Source of the DNA: Streptomyces noursei
GTDB taxonomy: Bacteria; Actinomycetota; Actinomycetes; Streptomycetales; Streptomycetaceae
Assembly (NCBI RefSeq): GCF_001646665.1
Contig: NZ_LWBU01000169.1
Coordinates: forward strand, 2,468-66,467
DNA: 64,000 bases
Direction of reading: 5' to 3'
Shown piece after piece: positions 16,539-25,453 of this stretch (position 1 is the first letter of the stretch; each line of letters opens with the position of its first letter). The notes beneath the pieces are model-generated. The model made no database searches. It saw nothing but the letters and a program-made list of their open reading frames with translations, and was not told the origin of the DNA. The position numbers and the translations under genes were made by a program.

Positions 16539-19500
16539 TTGTCCTCCAGGTCGCCTTCGGTCTCCAGGTACACCTGGCGCAGCGCTTCGAGCACCTGCGG
16601 GTCGGGCTTCTCCCACATGCCGCGCGACTCGGCCTCCAGGAGCCGCTCGGCGATGCCGTGCAGCGCCCACGGGTTGGCCTCCTGGAGGAAGGCCTTGTTC
16701 TCCGGGTCCAGGACGTACGCCTCGGTGAGCCTGTCGTACATCCAGTCGGCGACGACGCCGGTCGTGGCGTCGTACCCGAAGAGGTAGTCGACGGTCGCGG
16801 CCAGCTCGAACGCGCCCTTGTAGCCGTGGCGGCGCATCGCCTCGATCCAGCGCGGGTTGACCACGCGGGCGCGGAAGACGCGGGACGTCTCCTCGACGAG
16901 GGTGCGGGTGCGCACGCTCTCGGGGCGGGTGGAGTCGCCGATGTACGCCTCGGGCGCCGTGCCCTTGAGCGCGCGCACGGTGGCGACCATGCCGCCGTGG
17001 TACTGGAAGTAGTCGTCCGAGTCGGCGATGTCGTGCTCGCGGGTGTCGGTGTTCTTCGCCGCCACCGCGATGCGCTTGTACGCCGTCTCCATCTCGCCGC
17101 GCGCCGGGCGGCCCTCCAGGCCGCGCCCGTACGCGTAGCCGCCCCACACCGTGTACACCTCGGCGAGGTCGGCGTCGGTGCGCCAGTCGCGCGAGTCGAT
17201 CAGCTGGAGGATGCCCGCGCCGTACGTCCCCGGCCGGGAGCCGAAGATGCGGGTGGTGGCGCGGCGTTCGTCGCCGTGCTCGGCGAGGTCGGCCTGCGTG
17301 TGGGCGCGGACGTAGTTGTCGCCGGCGGGCTCGTCGAGCGAGGCGGCGAGCCGGACCGCGTCGTCGAGCAGCCCGATGGTGTGCGGGAACGCGTCGCGGA
17401 AGAAGCCCGAGATGCGCAGCGTCACGTCGATGCGCGGGCGGCCCAGCTCGGCGAGCGGGACGGGCTCCAGGCCGGTGACGCGGCGCGAGGCGTCGTCCCA
17501 GACGGGCCGGATGCCGAGCAGGGCGAGCGCCTCGGCGACGTCGTCGCCGGCGGTGCGCATGGCGCTGGTGCCCCACAGGGACAGGCCGACGGAGGTGGGC
17601 CATTCGCCGTTGTCGGCGCGGTACCGCTCCAGGAGGGAGTCGGCGAGGGCCTGGCCGGTCTCCCAGGCGAGCCGGGACGGCACGGCCTTGGGGTCGACGG
17701 AGTAGAAGTTCCGGCCGGTCGGCAGCACGTTGACCAGGCCCCGCAGCGGGGAGCCGGAGGGGCCGGCCGGGACGAAGCCGCCGTCCAGGGCGTGGACGGC
17801 GTTGTCCAGCTCGTCGGTGGTGGCGGCGAGGCGCGGGACGACCTGGCGGGCCGCGAAGTCGAGGATCGCGGCGACGGCCGGGTCGTACCCCTCGGCGACC
17901 CGGGTGACGGCGGCCGGGTTCCAGTCGGCGGCCTCCATCGCCTCGACCAGGGCGCGGGCCTTCGCCTCCGCCTCGTCGGCGCCTGTGCGGGTGGCGGCGG
18001 ACTCGTCCAGGCCGAGGGCCTCGCGCAGGCCGGGCAGGGACTGCGTACCGCCCCAGATCTGCCGGGCGCGCAGGATCGACAGGACCAGGTTGACCCGCTC
18101 GGGGCCGGCGGGGGCGCCGCCGAGGACGTGCAGGCCGTCGCGGATCTGGGCGTCCTTGACCTCGCAGAGCCAGCCGTCGACGTGGAGCAGGAAGTCGTCG
18201 AACCCGTCGTCGTCGGGCCGGTCCTCCAGGCCCAGGTCGTGGTCGAGCTTGGCGGCCTGGATCAGCGTCCAGATCTGGGCGCGGATGGCCGGCAGCTTGG
18301 ACGGGTCCATGGAGGAGATCTGCGCGTACTCGTCGAGCAGCTGCTCCAGGCGCGTGATGTCGCCGTACGACTCGGCGCGGGCCATCGGCGGCACCAGGTG
18401 GTCGACGAGCGTGGCGTGGACGCGGCGCTTGGCCTGGGTGCCCTCGCCCGGGTCGTTCACCAGGAACGGGTAGACCAGCGGGAGGTCGCCGAGGGCCGCG
18501 TCGGGGGCGCAGGCGGCGGACAGGCCGGCGTTCTTGCCGGGCAGCCACTCCAGGTTGCCGTGCTTGCCCAGGTGGACCATGGCGTCGGCGCCGAAACCGC
18601 CGTCCTCGGCGCGGGCGGCGATCCAGCGGTAGGCGGCCAGGTAGTGGTGGGAGGGCGGCAGGTCGGGGTCGTGGTAGATCGCGATCGGGTTCTCACCGAA
18701 GCCGCGCGGCGGCTGGATGAGGATCAGGAGGTTCCCGCGGCGCAGGGCGGCGAGGACGATGTCGCCCTCCGGGTTGCGGGAGCGGTCCAGGAACATCTCG
18801 CCGGGCGGCGGGCCCCAGTGCTCCTCGACCCGGTCCCGCAGCTCCTGCGGCAGGGCGGCGTACCAGCGCTTGTAGTCGGCGGCCGGGATGCGGACCGGGT
18901 TCCTGGCCAGCTGCTCCTCGGTGAGCCAGTCCTGGTCGTGGCCGCCCGCCTCGATGAGGGCGTAGATCAGCTCGTCGCCGTCGCCGGACGCCAGGCCCGG
19001 GACCTCCTCGGTGCCGAAGTCGTACCCCTCGTCGCGCAGCCGGCGCAGCAGCGCGACGGCGGAGGCGGGGGTGTCCAGGCCGACGGCGTTGCCGATGCGG
19101 GAGTGCTTGGTGGGGTACGCGGAGAGGACCAGCGCGAGGCGCTTGTCACGGTTGGGGATGTGCCGCAGCCGGGCGTGGCGGACGGCGATCCCTGCGACGC
19201 GGGCGGCGCGCTCGGCATCGGCGACGTACGCGGGCAGGCCGTCGGCGTCGATCTCCTTGAACGAGAACGGCACGGTGATGAGACGGCCGTCGAACTCCGG
19301 GACGGCGACCTGGCCGGCGGCGTCGAGCGGCGAGAGGCCCTCGTCGTTCTCCTCCCAGGCGGCGCGCGAGCCGGTCAGGCACAGGGCCTGGAGGATGGGG
19401 ACGTCCAGGGCGGCGAGGGCGCCCGCGTCCCACGACTCGTCGTCGCCGCCCGCCTGCGCCTCGGCGGGCCTGGTGCCGCCGGCGGCGAGGACGGTGGTGA

Positions 19501-20179
19501 CGACCGCGTCGACCGTCCGCAGGCTGTCCAGCAGCTCCGGCTCGGGGGCGCGGAGGGAGGCCACGTACAGCGGGAGGGCCTGGCCGCCCGCGTCCTCGAT
19601 GGCGTCGCAGAGGGTGGAGACGAAGGCGGTGTTGCCGCTCATGTGGTGGGCGCGGTAGTAGAGCACGGCGACCGTGGGGCCGGTGGTGGTGCGCGCGGTC
19701 CGCTCCAGCGGGCCCCAGGTGGGGGCGGCGGCCGGGGGCTCGAAGCCGTGGCCGGTGAGCAGGACGGTGTCGGAGAGGAAGCGGGCGAGCTGCTCCAGGT
19801 TGCCCGGTCCGCCGTGGGCGAGGTAGGCGTGCGCCTCGGCCGCGATGCCGATCGGGACGGTGGAGGTCTCCATCAGCTGCGCGTCGGGGGCCTGTTCGCC
19901 GGTGAGGACGACGAGCGGCCTGCCCGTCTCCCGGAGCGCGTGGAGGCCGTCCTCCCAGGCGCGGATGCCGCCGAGGAGGCGTACGACGACGAGGTCGGCG
20001 CCGTCGAGGAGCCCCGGGAGGTCGTCCATGGGCAGCCGCGCCGGGTTGGCGAACCGGTAGGTGACGGGGCCTTCGGCCGCGCGGGCGCTGAGGAGGTCGG
20101 TGTCGGAGTGCGACAGCAGCAGGATCGTCGTGGCGGGCGCCTGGGCGGGGGCCGCCTCGGGCGTGGTCGCGTGCGTCAT
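16535..20179 (-). CDS. cobN: cobaltochelatase subunit CobN
   Basis: A 1,214-residue large subunit of the ATP-dependent aerobic cobaltochelatase, which inserts Co2+ into hydrogenobyrinate a,c-diamide together with CobS and CobT (not in this window). Family segments are clear: LVVVRLLGGIRAWEDG near the start, LSAYPTKHSRIGNAVGLDTP, MVHLGKHGNLEWLPGK (metal/porphyrin-contacting His residues), VYPFLVNDPGEGTQAKRR, LWGTSAMRTAGDD and the C-terminal GVVADWMYDRLTEAYV. The length is full. The ATG at 20179 follows a cobalamin riboswitch, so expression should fall when B12 is plentiful. It is transcribed away from cobG. Confidence 0.97.
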   Translation of the reverse strand: MTHATTPEAAPAQAPATTILLLSHSDTDLLSARAAEGPVTYRFANPARLPMDDLPGLLDGADLVVVRLLGGIRAWEDGLHALRETGRPLVVLTGEQAPDAQLMETSTVPIGIAAEAHAYLAHGGPGNLEQLARFLSDTVLLTGHGFEPPAAAPTWGPLERTARTTTGPTVAVLYYRAHHMSGNTAFVSTLCDAIEDAGGQALPLYVASLRAPEPELLDSLRTVDAVVTTVLAAGGTRPAEAQAGGDDESWDAGALAALDVPILQALCLTGSRAAWEENDEGLSPLDAAGQVAVPEFDGRLITVPFSFKEIDADGLPAYVADAERAARVAGIAVRHARLRHIPNRDKRLALVLSAYPTKHSRIGNAVGLDTPASAVALLRRLRDEGYDFGTEEVPGLASGDGDELIYALIEAGGHDQDWLTEEQLARNPVRIPAADYKRWYAALPQELRDRVEEHWGPPPGEMFLDRSRNPEGDIVLAALRRGNLLILIQPPRGFGENPIAIYHDPDLPPSHHYLAAYRWIAARAEDGGFGADAMVHLGKHGNLEWLPGKNAGLSAACAPDAALGDLPLVYPFLVNDPGEGTQAKRRVHATLVDHLVPPMARAESYGDITRLEQLLDEYAQISSMDPSKLPAIRAQIWTLIQAAKLDHDLGLEDRPDDDGFDDFLLHVDGWLCEVKDAQIRDGLHVLGGAPAGPERVNLVLSILRARQIWGGTQSLPGLREALGLDESAATRTGADEAEAKARALVEAMEAADWNPAAVTRVAEGYDPAVAAILDFAARQVVPRLAATTDELDNAVHALDGGFVPAGPSGSPLRGLVNVLPTGRNFYSVDPKAVPSRLAWETGQALADSLLERYRADNGEWPTSVGLSLWGTSAMRTAGDDVAEALALLGIRPVWDDASRRVTGLEPVPLAELGRPRIDVTLRISGFFRDAFPHTIGLLDDAVRLAASLDEPAGDNYVRAHTQADLAEHGDERRATTRIFGSRPGTYGAGILQLIDSRDWRTDADLAEVYTVWGGYAYGRGLEGRPARGEMETAYKRIAVAAKNTDTREHDIADSDDYFQYHGGMVATVRALKGTAPEAYIGDSTRPESVRTRTLVEETSRVFRARVVNPRWIEAMRRHGYKGAFELAATVDYLFGYDATTGVVADWMYDRLTEAYVLDPENKAFLQEANPWALHGIAERLLEAESRGMWEKPDPQVLEALRQVYLETEGDLEDK

Positions 20180-20211
20180 GACGTGCGCAGGCCTTCCTCG
20201 GGGTGTCCGCG

Positions 20212-20340
20212 CCCCGGGTGGTCGTAGGACGGCGGGAGTTCCTGACTCGCCCGGTTTCCGGCCGGACTCACAGTGGCGGGACCGCGCCGGATTCTCACCG
20301 GGCTTCCTCCCTAGGGCCCTGGGACCCTGTGCCGTCTGCA
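20212..20340 (-). ncRNA. cobalamin riboswitch (cobN leader)
   Basis: The minus-strand leader carries the hallmarks of an adenosylcobalamin riboswitch in the right order: GGTGAGAATCC (complement of 20289-20299), the B12-box GCCACTG (complement of 20271-20277) and GAGTCAGGAACTC (complement of 20236-20248). Flanking GC stems complete the fold. A TACTAT -10-like box on the minus strand (20340-20345) would start transcription about 20333. The cobN start is 30-40 bases downstream of the aptamer, so B12 binding most likely hides the ribosome site. The exact ends are approximate. Confidence 0.92.
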
Positions 20341-20357
20341 TAGTAGAGGCTGCGCGT

Positions 20358-21548
20358 ATGCTCGCCGCCATGCCGCCCAGCTCACCAAATCCCCAGGACC
20401 GGGGTGAAGCGCACATACGGGACCGTGTCCGCGAGCGCGGTGACGCGTGCCCCGGCGCGCTCCGGCTGCACCGCGCCGACGACGGGTCGCTGGCCCGGCT
20501 CCGCCTCCCGACCGGCGTGCTGACGCCCCGTCAAGTCCTCGCGCTGGCCGACGCGACGGACCGCCTGGGCGACGGCCACCTCTCCCTCACCTCGCGCGGC
20601 AACGTGGAGTTGAGGGGCCTCGGCGAAGGCTGCGGACTCGGGCTGGCGGACCTGCTGCGGCAGGCGGACCTGCTGCCCTCCGAACGGCACGAGCGGGTAC
20701 GGAACATGGTCGTCTCGCCGCTCGCTGGGCCGGGCGTGCAGACGTGGGCCGCCCGCCTCGACGCGCTCCTGTGCGCCGAGGAGTGGACGACGGAGCTGTC
20801 CGGCCGCTTCCTGTTCGCCGTGGACGACGGCCGGGGCGACGTGGCGGCCCTCGCCGCCGATGTGACGTTGCTCGCAGCCCCGGACGGGAGCGCGCTGCTG
20901 CGCGTCGCGGACCGGACGTGGCGGGTGGCCGCCGCCGACGCGCCGCGCGCCGCGCTCGCGGCGGCGGAGGCGTTCCTCGCGGCCGCCCGGCGGGCGGGCA
21001 CCGGCGCGTGGCGGGTGCGGGAGCTGCCGGCGGGGCAGGACGTGGACGTGACGCAGCACCTGCGGCGGGCGGCGGTCGCCGCCGAACCCGCACCGGACGC
21101 CGCCCCGCCGGCCGGAGGACCGCCCCCGCCCGGGGTGATCGGCGACGGCACGGTGTCCGTCCTGGCCCGCCTCGGCCGGGTGAGCTCGGCGCAGTTCCGC
21201 GCGCTGCTGCCCGCCGAGGAGGTCCGGGTCACCCCGTGGCGCGGCTTCGTCCTGCCGGGCTTCCCCACCCGGGCGGCGGCCGAGGAGCGGCTGCGGGCCC
21301 TCGACGGAGCCGGGTTCCTCACCCGTACCGACTCGCCGTGGATCGGCGTCACCGCGTGCACCGGGCGCCCCGGCTGCGCCAAGTCCCTGTCCGACGTACG
21401 GGCCGACGCGCGGCCCCGCGCGGACGCGCTGCCCGTCCACTGGTCGGGCTGCGCCCGCCGGTGCGGCCACCCGCAGGGCGCGTGGACCGACATGGTGGCG
21501 ACCGGCGAAGGCGCGTACCAGATGACCGTACAAGGACCGACGAGATGA
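20358..21548 (+). CDS. cobG: precorrin-3B synthase CobG
   Basis: A 396-residue Fe-S monooxygenase of the aerobic cobalamin pathway, which turns precorrin-3A into precorrin-3B with O2. It belongs to the sulfite/nitrite reductase fold: [14 protein letters not shown] near residue 80 is the substrate-binding repeat. The [4Fe-4S] ligands are C334 and C340 (CTGRPGC) and C365 and C369 (CARRC). GAGG lies eight bases ahead of the ATG; a second ATG at 20370 is possible. It heads the cobG-cobH-cobIJ operon, each junction an ATGA overlap. Confidence 0.95.
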   Translation: MLAAMPPSSPNPQDRGEAHIRDRVRERGDACPGALRLHRADDGSLARLRLPTGVLTPRQVLALADATDRLGDGHLSLTSRGNVELRGLGEGCGLGLADLLRQADLLPSERHERVRNMVVSPLAGPGVQTWAARLDALLCAEEWTTELSGRFLFAVDDGRGDVAALAADVTLLAAPDGSALLRVADRTWRVAAADAPRAALAAAEAFLAAARRAGTGAWRVRELPAGQDVDVTQHLRRAAVAAEPAPDAAPPAGGPPPPGVIGDGTVSVLARLGRVSSAQFRALLPAEEVRVTPWRGFVLPGFPTRAAAEERLRALDGAGFLTRTDSPWIGVTACTGRPGCAKSLSDVRADARPRADALPVHWSGCARRCGHPQGAWTDMVATGEGAYQMTVQGPTR

Positions 21549-22192
21549 GCGAGAGCAGAGTGTTCGACTACGAGAAGGACGGGGCGGAGATCTACCGCCA
21601 GTCCTTTGCCACGATCCGCGCCGAGGCGGATCTCGCGGACCTGCCGGCCGACGTCAGCCAGGTCGCCGTGCGGATGATCCACGCCTGCGGCATGGTCGAC
21701 CTCGTCCGCGACCTGGCGTACACGCCGGACGTGGTGGCCCGCGCCCGCGAGGCGCTGCGTGCCGGAGCGCCGATCCTGTGCGACGCGCAGATGGTCGCCA
21801 GCGGCGTCACGCGCAAGCGGCTGCCCGCCGGCAACGACGTGGTCTGCACGCTCTCCGACCCGTCCGTCCCGGAGCTCGCCGCCGAACTCGGCACCACCCG
21901 CAGCGCCGCCGCGCTGGAGCTGTGGCGCGACCGGCTCGAAGGGTCGGTCGTCGCGGTGGGCAACGCCCCGACCGCGCTGTTCCGCCTCCTGGAGATGATC
22001 GAGGCGGGCGCGCCCCGCCCGGCGGCCGTGATCGGCATACCGGTCGGCTTCATCGGCGCGGCCGAGTCCAAGGACGCGCTGGCGGCGTTCCCCGGCCTGG
22101 AGCACCTGGTGGTGCGCGGGCGGCGGGGCGGCAGCGCGATGGCGGCGGCCGCGATCAACGCGATCGCCCACGAGGCGGAGATCCAGGCATGA
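21545..22192 (+). CDS. cobH: precorrin-8X methylmutase CobH
   Basis: A 215-residue enzyme that moves the C11 methyl group to C12 to give hydrogenobyrinate. The catalytic His lies in VRMIHACGM, and the family segments [31 protein letters not shown] and [16 protein letters not shown] follow. The length is standard. The ATG overlaps the cobG stop, and the stop overlaps the next start, so translation is coupled throughout. Confidence 0.97.
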   Translation: MSESRVFDYEKDGAEIYRQSFATIRAEADLADLPADVSQVAVRMIHACGMVDLVRDLAYTPDVVARAREALRAGAPILCDAQMVASGVTRKRLPAGNDVVCTLSDPSVPELAAELGTTRSAAALELWRDRLEGSVVAVGNAPTALFRLLEMIEAGAPRPAAVIGIPVGFIGAAESKDALAAFPGLEHLVVRGRRGGSAMAAAAINAIAHEAEIQA

Positions 22193-23676
22193 GCGGAAAG
22201 CTGTACGGCGTGGGCCTCGGCCCCGGCGACCCGAACCTGATGACGGTCGCGGCGGTGAAGGCCATCGCGGCCGCCGACGTGATCGCGTACCACTCGGCGC
22301 GCCACGGGCGCTCGATCGCGCGCTCGATCGCGGCCGAGCACATCCGCGAGGACCACGTCGAAGAGCGCCTGATGTACCCGCTGACCGTCGAGACGACGGA
22401 CCACCCGGGCGGCTACCGGGGCGCGCTGAACGACTTCTACGAGGAGGCGTCGGCGCGGCTCGCCGCCCACCTGGACGCGGGCCGCACGGTCGCCGTCCTC
22501 GCCGAGGGCGACCCGCTGTTCTACGGCTCCTACCAGCACATGCACAAGCGGCTGGCACACCGGTACGACACGGAGGTCATCCCCGGCGTCACCTCGGTGA
22601 GCGCGTCGGCGGCCCGGCTGGGCAAGCCCCTGTGCGAGGCGGAGGAGATCCTGACGATCATCCCCGGCACCCTGCCGGAGGAGGAGCTGACCGCCCGGCT
22701 GGCCGCCACCGACTCGGCCGTCGTGATGAAGCTGGGCCGCACCTTCCCGGCGGTGCGGCGCGCCCTGGAGCGGGCCGGCCGGCTGGACGACGCCCACTAC
22801 GTGGAGCGGGCCACGATGGCCGGCGAACGGACCGGCGCCCTCGCGGACGTCGACCCCGGGTCGGTCCCGTACTTCTCCGTGGCGGTGCTCCCGTCGCGCG
22901 TCGACTCCGGCCCGGCCGTGCCCGAACGGGGCGAGGTCCTGGTCGTCGGCACCGGCCCGGCCGGCCCCCTGTGGCTGACGCCCGAGACGCGCGGCGCCCT
23001 CGCCTCGGCCACCGACCTGGTGGGCTACACCACCTACCTGGACCGCGTCCCGGTGCGCCCCGGGCAGGAACGGCACGGCTCGGACAACAAGGTCGAGTCG
23101 GAGCGGGCCGAGTTCGCCCTGGACCTGGCCCGGCGCGGGCGCCGCGTGGCGGTCGTGTCGGGCGGCGACCCGGGCGTGTTCGCCATGGCCACCGCGGTCC
23201 TGGAGGTCGCCGCCCAGGCCCCGTACGCGGACGTCCCGGTGCGGGTCCTGCCGGGCGTGACCGCCGCGAACGCCGCCGCCGCGAAGGCGGGCGCGCCGCT
23301 GGGCCACGACTACGCCACCATCTCCCTGTCGGACCGCCTCAAGCCCTGGGACGTCATCGCGGAACGGCTCCGCGCGGCGGCCGCCGCCGATCTGGTCCTC
23401 GCCCTCTACAACCCGGGCTCCGCCAGCCGCACCTGGCAGGTCGCCAAGGCGCGCGAACTCCTCCTGGAGCACCGCGCCCCCGACACCCCGGTGGTGGTCG
23501 CCCGCGACGTGGGAGGCCCGGAGGAGTCCGTGCGCGTCCTGCCCCTGATGGACCTGGACCCGGCGGAGGTCGACATGCGCACCCTCCTCCTGATCGGCTC
23601 CTCCCAGACCCAGGCGGTACGCCGCGGCGACGGCGCCACGGTGACGTGGACGCCCCGCCGGTACCCGGAGGGCTGA
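22189..23676 (+). CDS. cobIJ: fused precorrin-2 C20-/precorrin-3B C17-methyltransferase CobIJ
   Basis: A 495-residue fusion of two SAM-dependent tetrapyrrole methylases. The CobI half (about 1-240) starts with [20 protein letters not shown] and has [11 protein letters not shown] and [15 protein letters not shown]. The CobJ half (about 245-495) has [46 protein letters not shown] and [11 protein letters not shown]. The two halves perform steps on either side of CobG, which is encoded first in the same operon. The fusion is common in actinomycetes. Two overlapping hairpins follow the stop. Confidence 0.96.
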   Translation: MSGKLYGVGLGPGDPNLMTVAAVKAIAAADVIAYHSARHGRSIARSIAAEHIREDHVEERLMYPLTVETTDHPGGYRGALNDFYEEASARLAAHLDAGRTVAVLAEGDPLFYGSYQHMHKRLAHRYDTEVIPGVTSVSASAARLGKPLCEAEEILTIIPGTLPEEELTARLAATDSAVVMKLGRTFPAVRRALERAGRLDDAHYVERATMAGERTGALADVDPGSVPYFSVAVLPSRVDSGPAVPERGEVLVVGTGPAGPLWLTPETRGALASATDLVGYTTYLDRVPVRPGQERHGSDNKVESERAEFALDLARRGRRVAVVSGGDPGVFAMATAVLEVAAQAPYADVPVRVLPGVTAANAAAAKAGAPLGHDYATISLSDRLKPWDVIAERLRAAAAADLVLALYNPGSASRTWQVAKARELLLEHRAPDTPVVVARDVGGPEESVRVLPLMDLDPAEVDMRTLLLIGSSQTQAVRRGDGATVTWTPRRYPEG

Positions 23677-23716
23677 CCCCAGGCGGGCGCCCGGCGGGGT
23701 GATCCCCCCGGGCGCC

Positions 23717-23750
23717 GGCGCGCCGGTGTGCCGGCGCGCCCCGGCACACC
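23717..23750 (+). terminator. overlapping, mutually exclusive hairpins after cobIJ
   Basis: Hairpin A pairs 23717-23726 with 23731-23740 around TGTG; hairpin B pairs 23725-23734 with 23741-23750. Both stems are perfect 10-mers and they share bases 23725-23734, so only one can form at a time. They lie 40 bases after cobIJ and 125 bases ahead of the next gene. The simplest reading is a terminator; an attenuator is possible. Confidence 0.55.
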
Positions 23751-23874
23751 GGGCCGGGGGCCTGTTCCGGCCGGGGGGCGCCCCGGCCGCGTACCGACCG
23801 CCCATGCGGCGGGCCGAACCAAGATCCCTCCTTCGGGGAACAGCAGGTGACTGTGTGACCTGTCGGGGGGATGC

Positions 23875-25332
23875 GTGGTGGAGAGCCGCAGACGGTTCCT
23901 GAAGGCCGTCGGGGGTAGTGGGGCGGTGGTGGCGCTGGCCGGAGGTGGGTTTCTGGTGGGACGGCAGGGGTCCGTGGAGACGACGGTGCCCGCCGGGCTG
24001 CCGTTCACGTTCGGCACGCACGGGTTCCGGTGCGTCCTCGACGTGCCCGACGCGATGCGGCCCTGGCGGGACCGGGTGGCCCCGCGGGAGGACGCGGGGA
24101 CGCACGACCGGGACGGGGTGCGGATGTTCCGGTGGAACGGCGGGCTCCACGACCACCCGGTCGGGCAGATCCAGTACGGGCTGGAGAACCTGGCCGCCTA
24201 CCGGCGCACCGGCGACGCGTTCTTCCTCGACCGGGCGCGGGCGCAGGCCGGGCGGGTGGTGGAGCGGCGGCACGAACGGCGCGGGGCCTGGTTCTTCCCG
24301 TACCCCTTCGACTTCACGCACGCCGTGCACACCGGCATCTCCTACGAGGCGCCCTGGTACTCCGGCATGGCGCAGGGCGAGGCGCTGAGCCTGTTCGCCC
24401 AGCTGGCGCAGCTCCCGGCCGTCCCGGCGGCGGCGCGGGAGCGGTACCGCAGGGCGGCGGACGGGGCGTTCCGGTCCCTGCTGGCGGGGAACGGCGAGCA
24501 GCCGTGGGTGGTCGCCCGGGACGGGGCGGGCCACCTGTGGATCCACGAGTACCCGATCGACCCGCCGGGCACCTCCGACCACACGTACAACGGCTTCATG
24601 TTCGCCGCCCTCGGGCTGTGGGACTACTACGCCCTGACCCGCAGCCCGCTGGCGGCCGACCTCTTCGACGGCTCGCTGACCACCCTCACCGCGAACTTCC
24701 GCGCCCTGCGCAACCCCCGCTGGCTGTCGCACTACTGCCGGACGCACGCCATCCCCACGAAGTCGTACCACCCGGTGCACGTCACGCTGCTGCGCCAGTT
24801 GTCCTGGCTGTCCGGCAGCGAGCTGCTCGCCGCCCAGTCCGACCTGCTGGCGGACGACTACCCGCCGCCGTCGCTCGGCCCGGAGGGCGGACCGGTCCAC
24901 CTCGCGGAAGGCGCCCACACGCTGCTGCGGTTCGACGACGGCGGCGCCGTGACCGCCACCCGCACCCTGGAGCTGGCCCGCCCGGCCGGGGCCACCGCCT
25001 CGCACCGGATCCGGATCGAGGGGCGGGACGTGCACTACCTCCTGGCGGACGGCCCCGGCGCCGGCTGGTACGTCGCCGAGCGGTACCCGGCCGCGTACCT
25101 GCGGGGCGAGTGGTGCGCGTCCGACCACCGTCCGGCGCGACGCGCGCGGTTCCGGGCCGGGGTGAGCGTCGTGTGCCGCAGGGGCACGGAGGAGCGGACG
25201 GTGACGTACCCGCGGGACACCCCCGTGCACTACGACCGCCGCTCCCTCGTCGACGGCCGCATGATGCTGCGCGCGACCGACGGGGACGCCAAGGGCTGGT
25301 GGGTGCCGGGCTCGCAGCTGCTGGCGGGCTGA
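23875..25332 (+). CDS. Tat-exported D-glucuronyl C5-epimerase-like protein
   Basis: A protein of about 485 residues with an N-terminal twin-arginine signal: SRRRFLKAVGG followed by a hydrophobic stretch (GAVVALAGGGFLVG). The first catalytic-domain segment has QYGLENLAAYRRTGD, and WFFPYPFDF and IHEYPIDPPGTSDHTYNGFM match the C-terminal domain of D-glucuronyl C5-epimerases, which convert glucuronate to iduronate in heparan sulfate. Bacterial members are mostly uncharacterised and may act on other uronic acids. GTG 23878 is an alternative start, better spaced from the GGGGGG tract. It stands between cob genes with no obvious link to them. Confidence 0.8.
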   Translation: MVESRRRFLKAVGGSGAVVALAGGGFLVGRQGSVETTVPAGLPFTFGTHGFRCVLDVPDAMRPWRDRVAPREDAGTHDRDGVRMFRWNGGLHDHPVGQIQYGLENLAAYRRTGDAFFLDRARAQAGRVVERRHERRGAWFFPYPFDFTHAVHTGISYEAPWYSGMAQGEALSLFAQLAQLPAVPAAARERYRRAADGAFRSLLAGNGEQPWVVARDGAGHLWIHEYPIDPPGTSDHTYNGFMFAALGLWDYYALTRSPLAADLFDGSLTTLTANFRALRNPRWLSHYCRTHAIPTKSYHPVHVTLLRQLSWLSGSELLAAQSDLLADDYPPPSLGPEGGPVHLAEGAHTLLRFDDGGAVTATRTLELARPAGATASHRIRIEGRDVHYLLADGPGAGWYVAERYPAAYLRGEWCASDHRPARRARFRAGVSVVCRRGTEERTVTYPRDTPVHYDRRSLVDGRMMLRATDGDAKGWWVPGSQLLAG

Positions 25333-25453
25333 CGGGGGCGGGGCGACGGGGGCGGGGCACGGCGGCTGGGGGGCGGGCACTGGTGCTGGCCCCAGCATGG
25401 ATCTTCAGGCCCGCCGGATGGGCGGGGGCGGGCGGATCCGGGATCGTCGTCGC

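Noticed and set aside
16658..20227. Antisense open frame of 1,189 codons on the + strand across cobN
   Set aside because: It is the high-GC mirror of cobN: Val/Gly/Arg-rich sequence without domains, caused by the third-position GC of the true gene.
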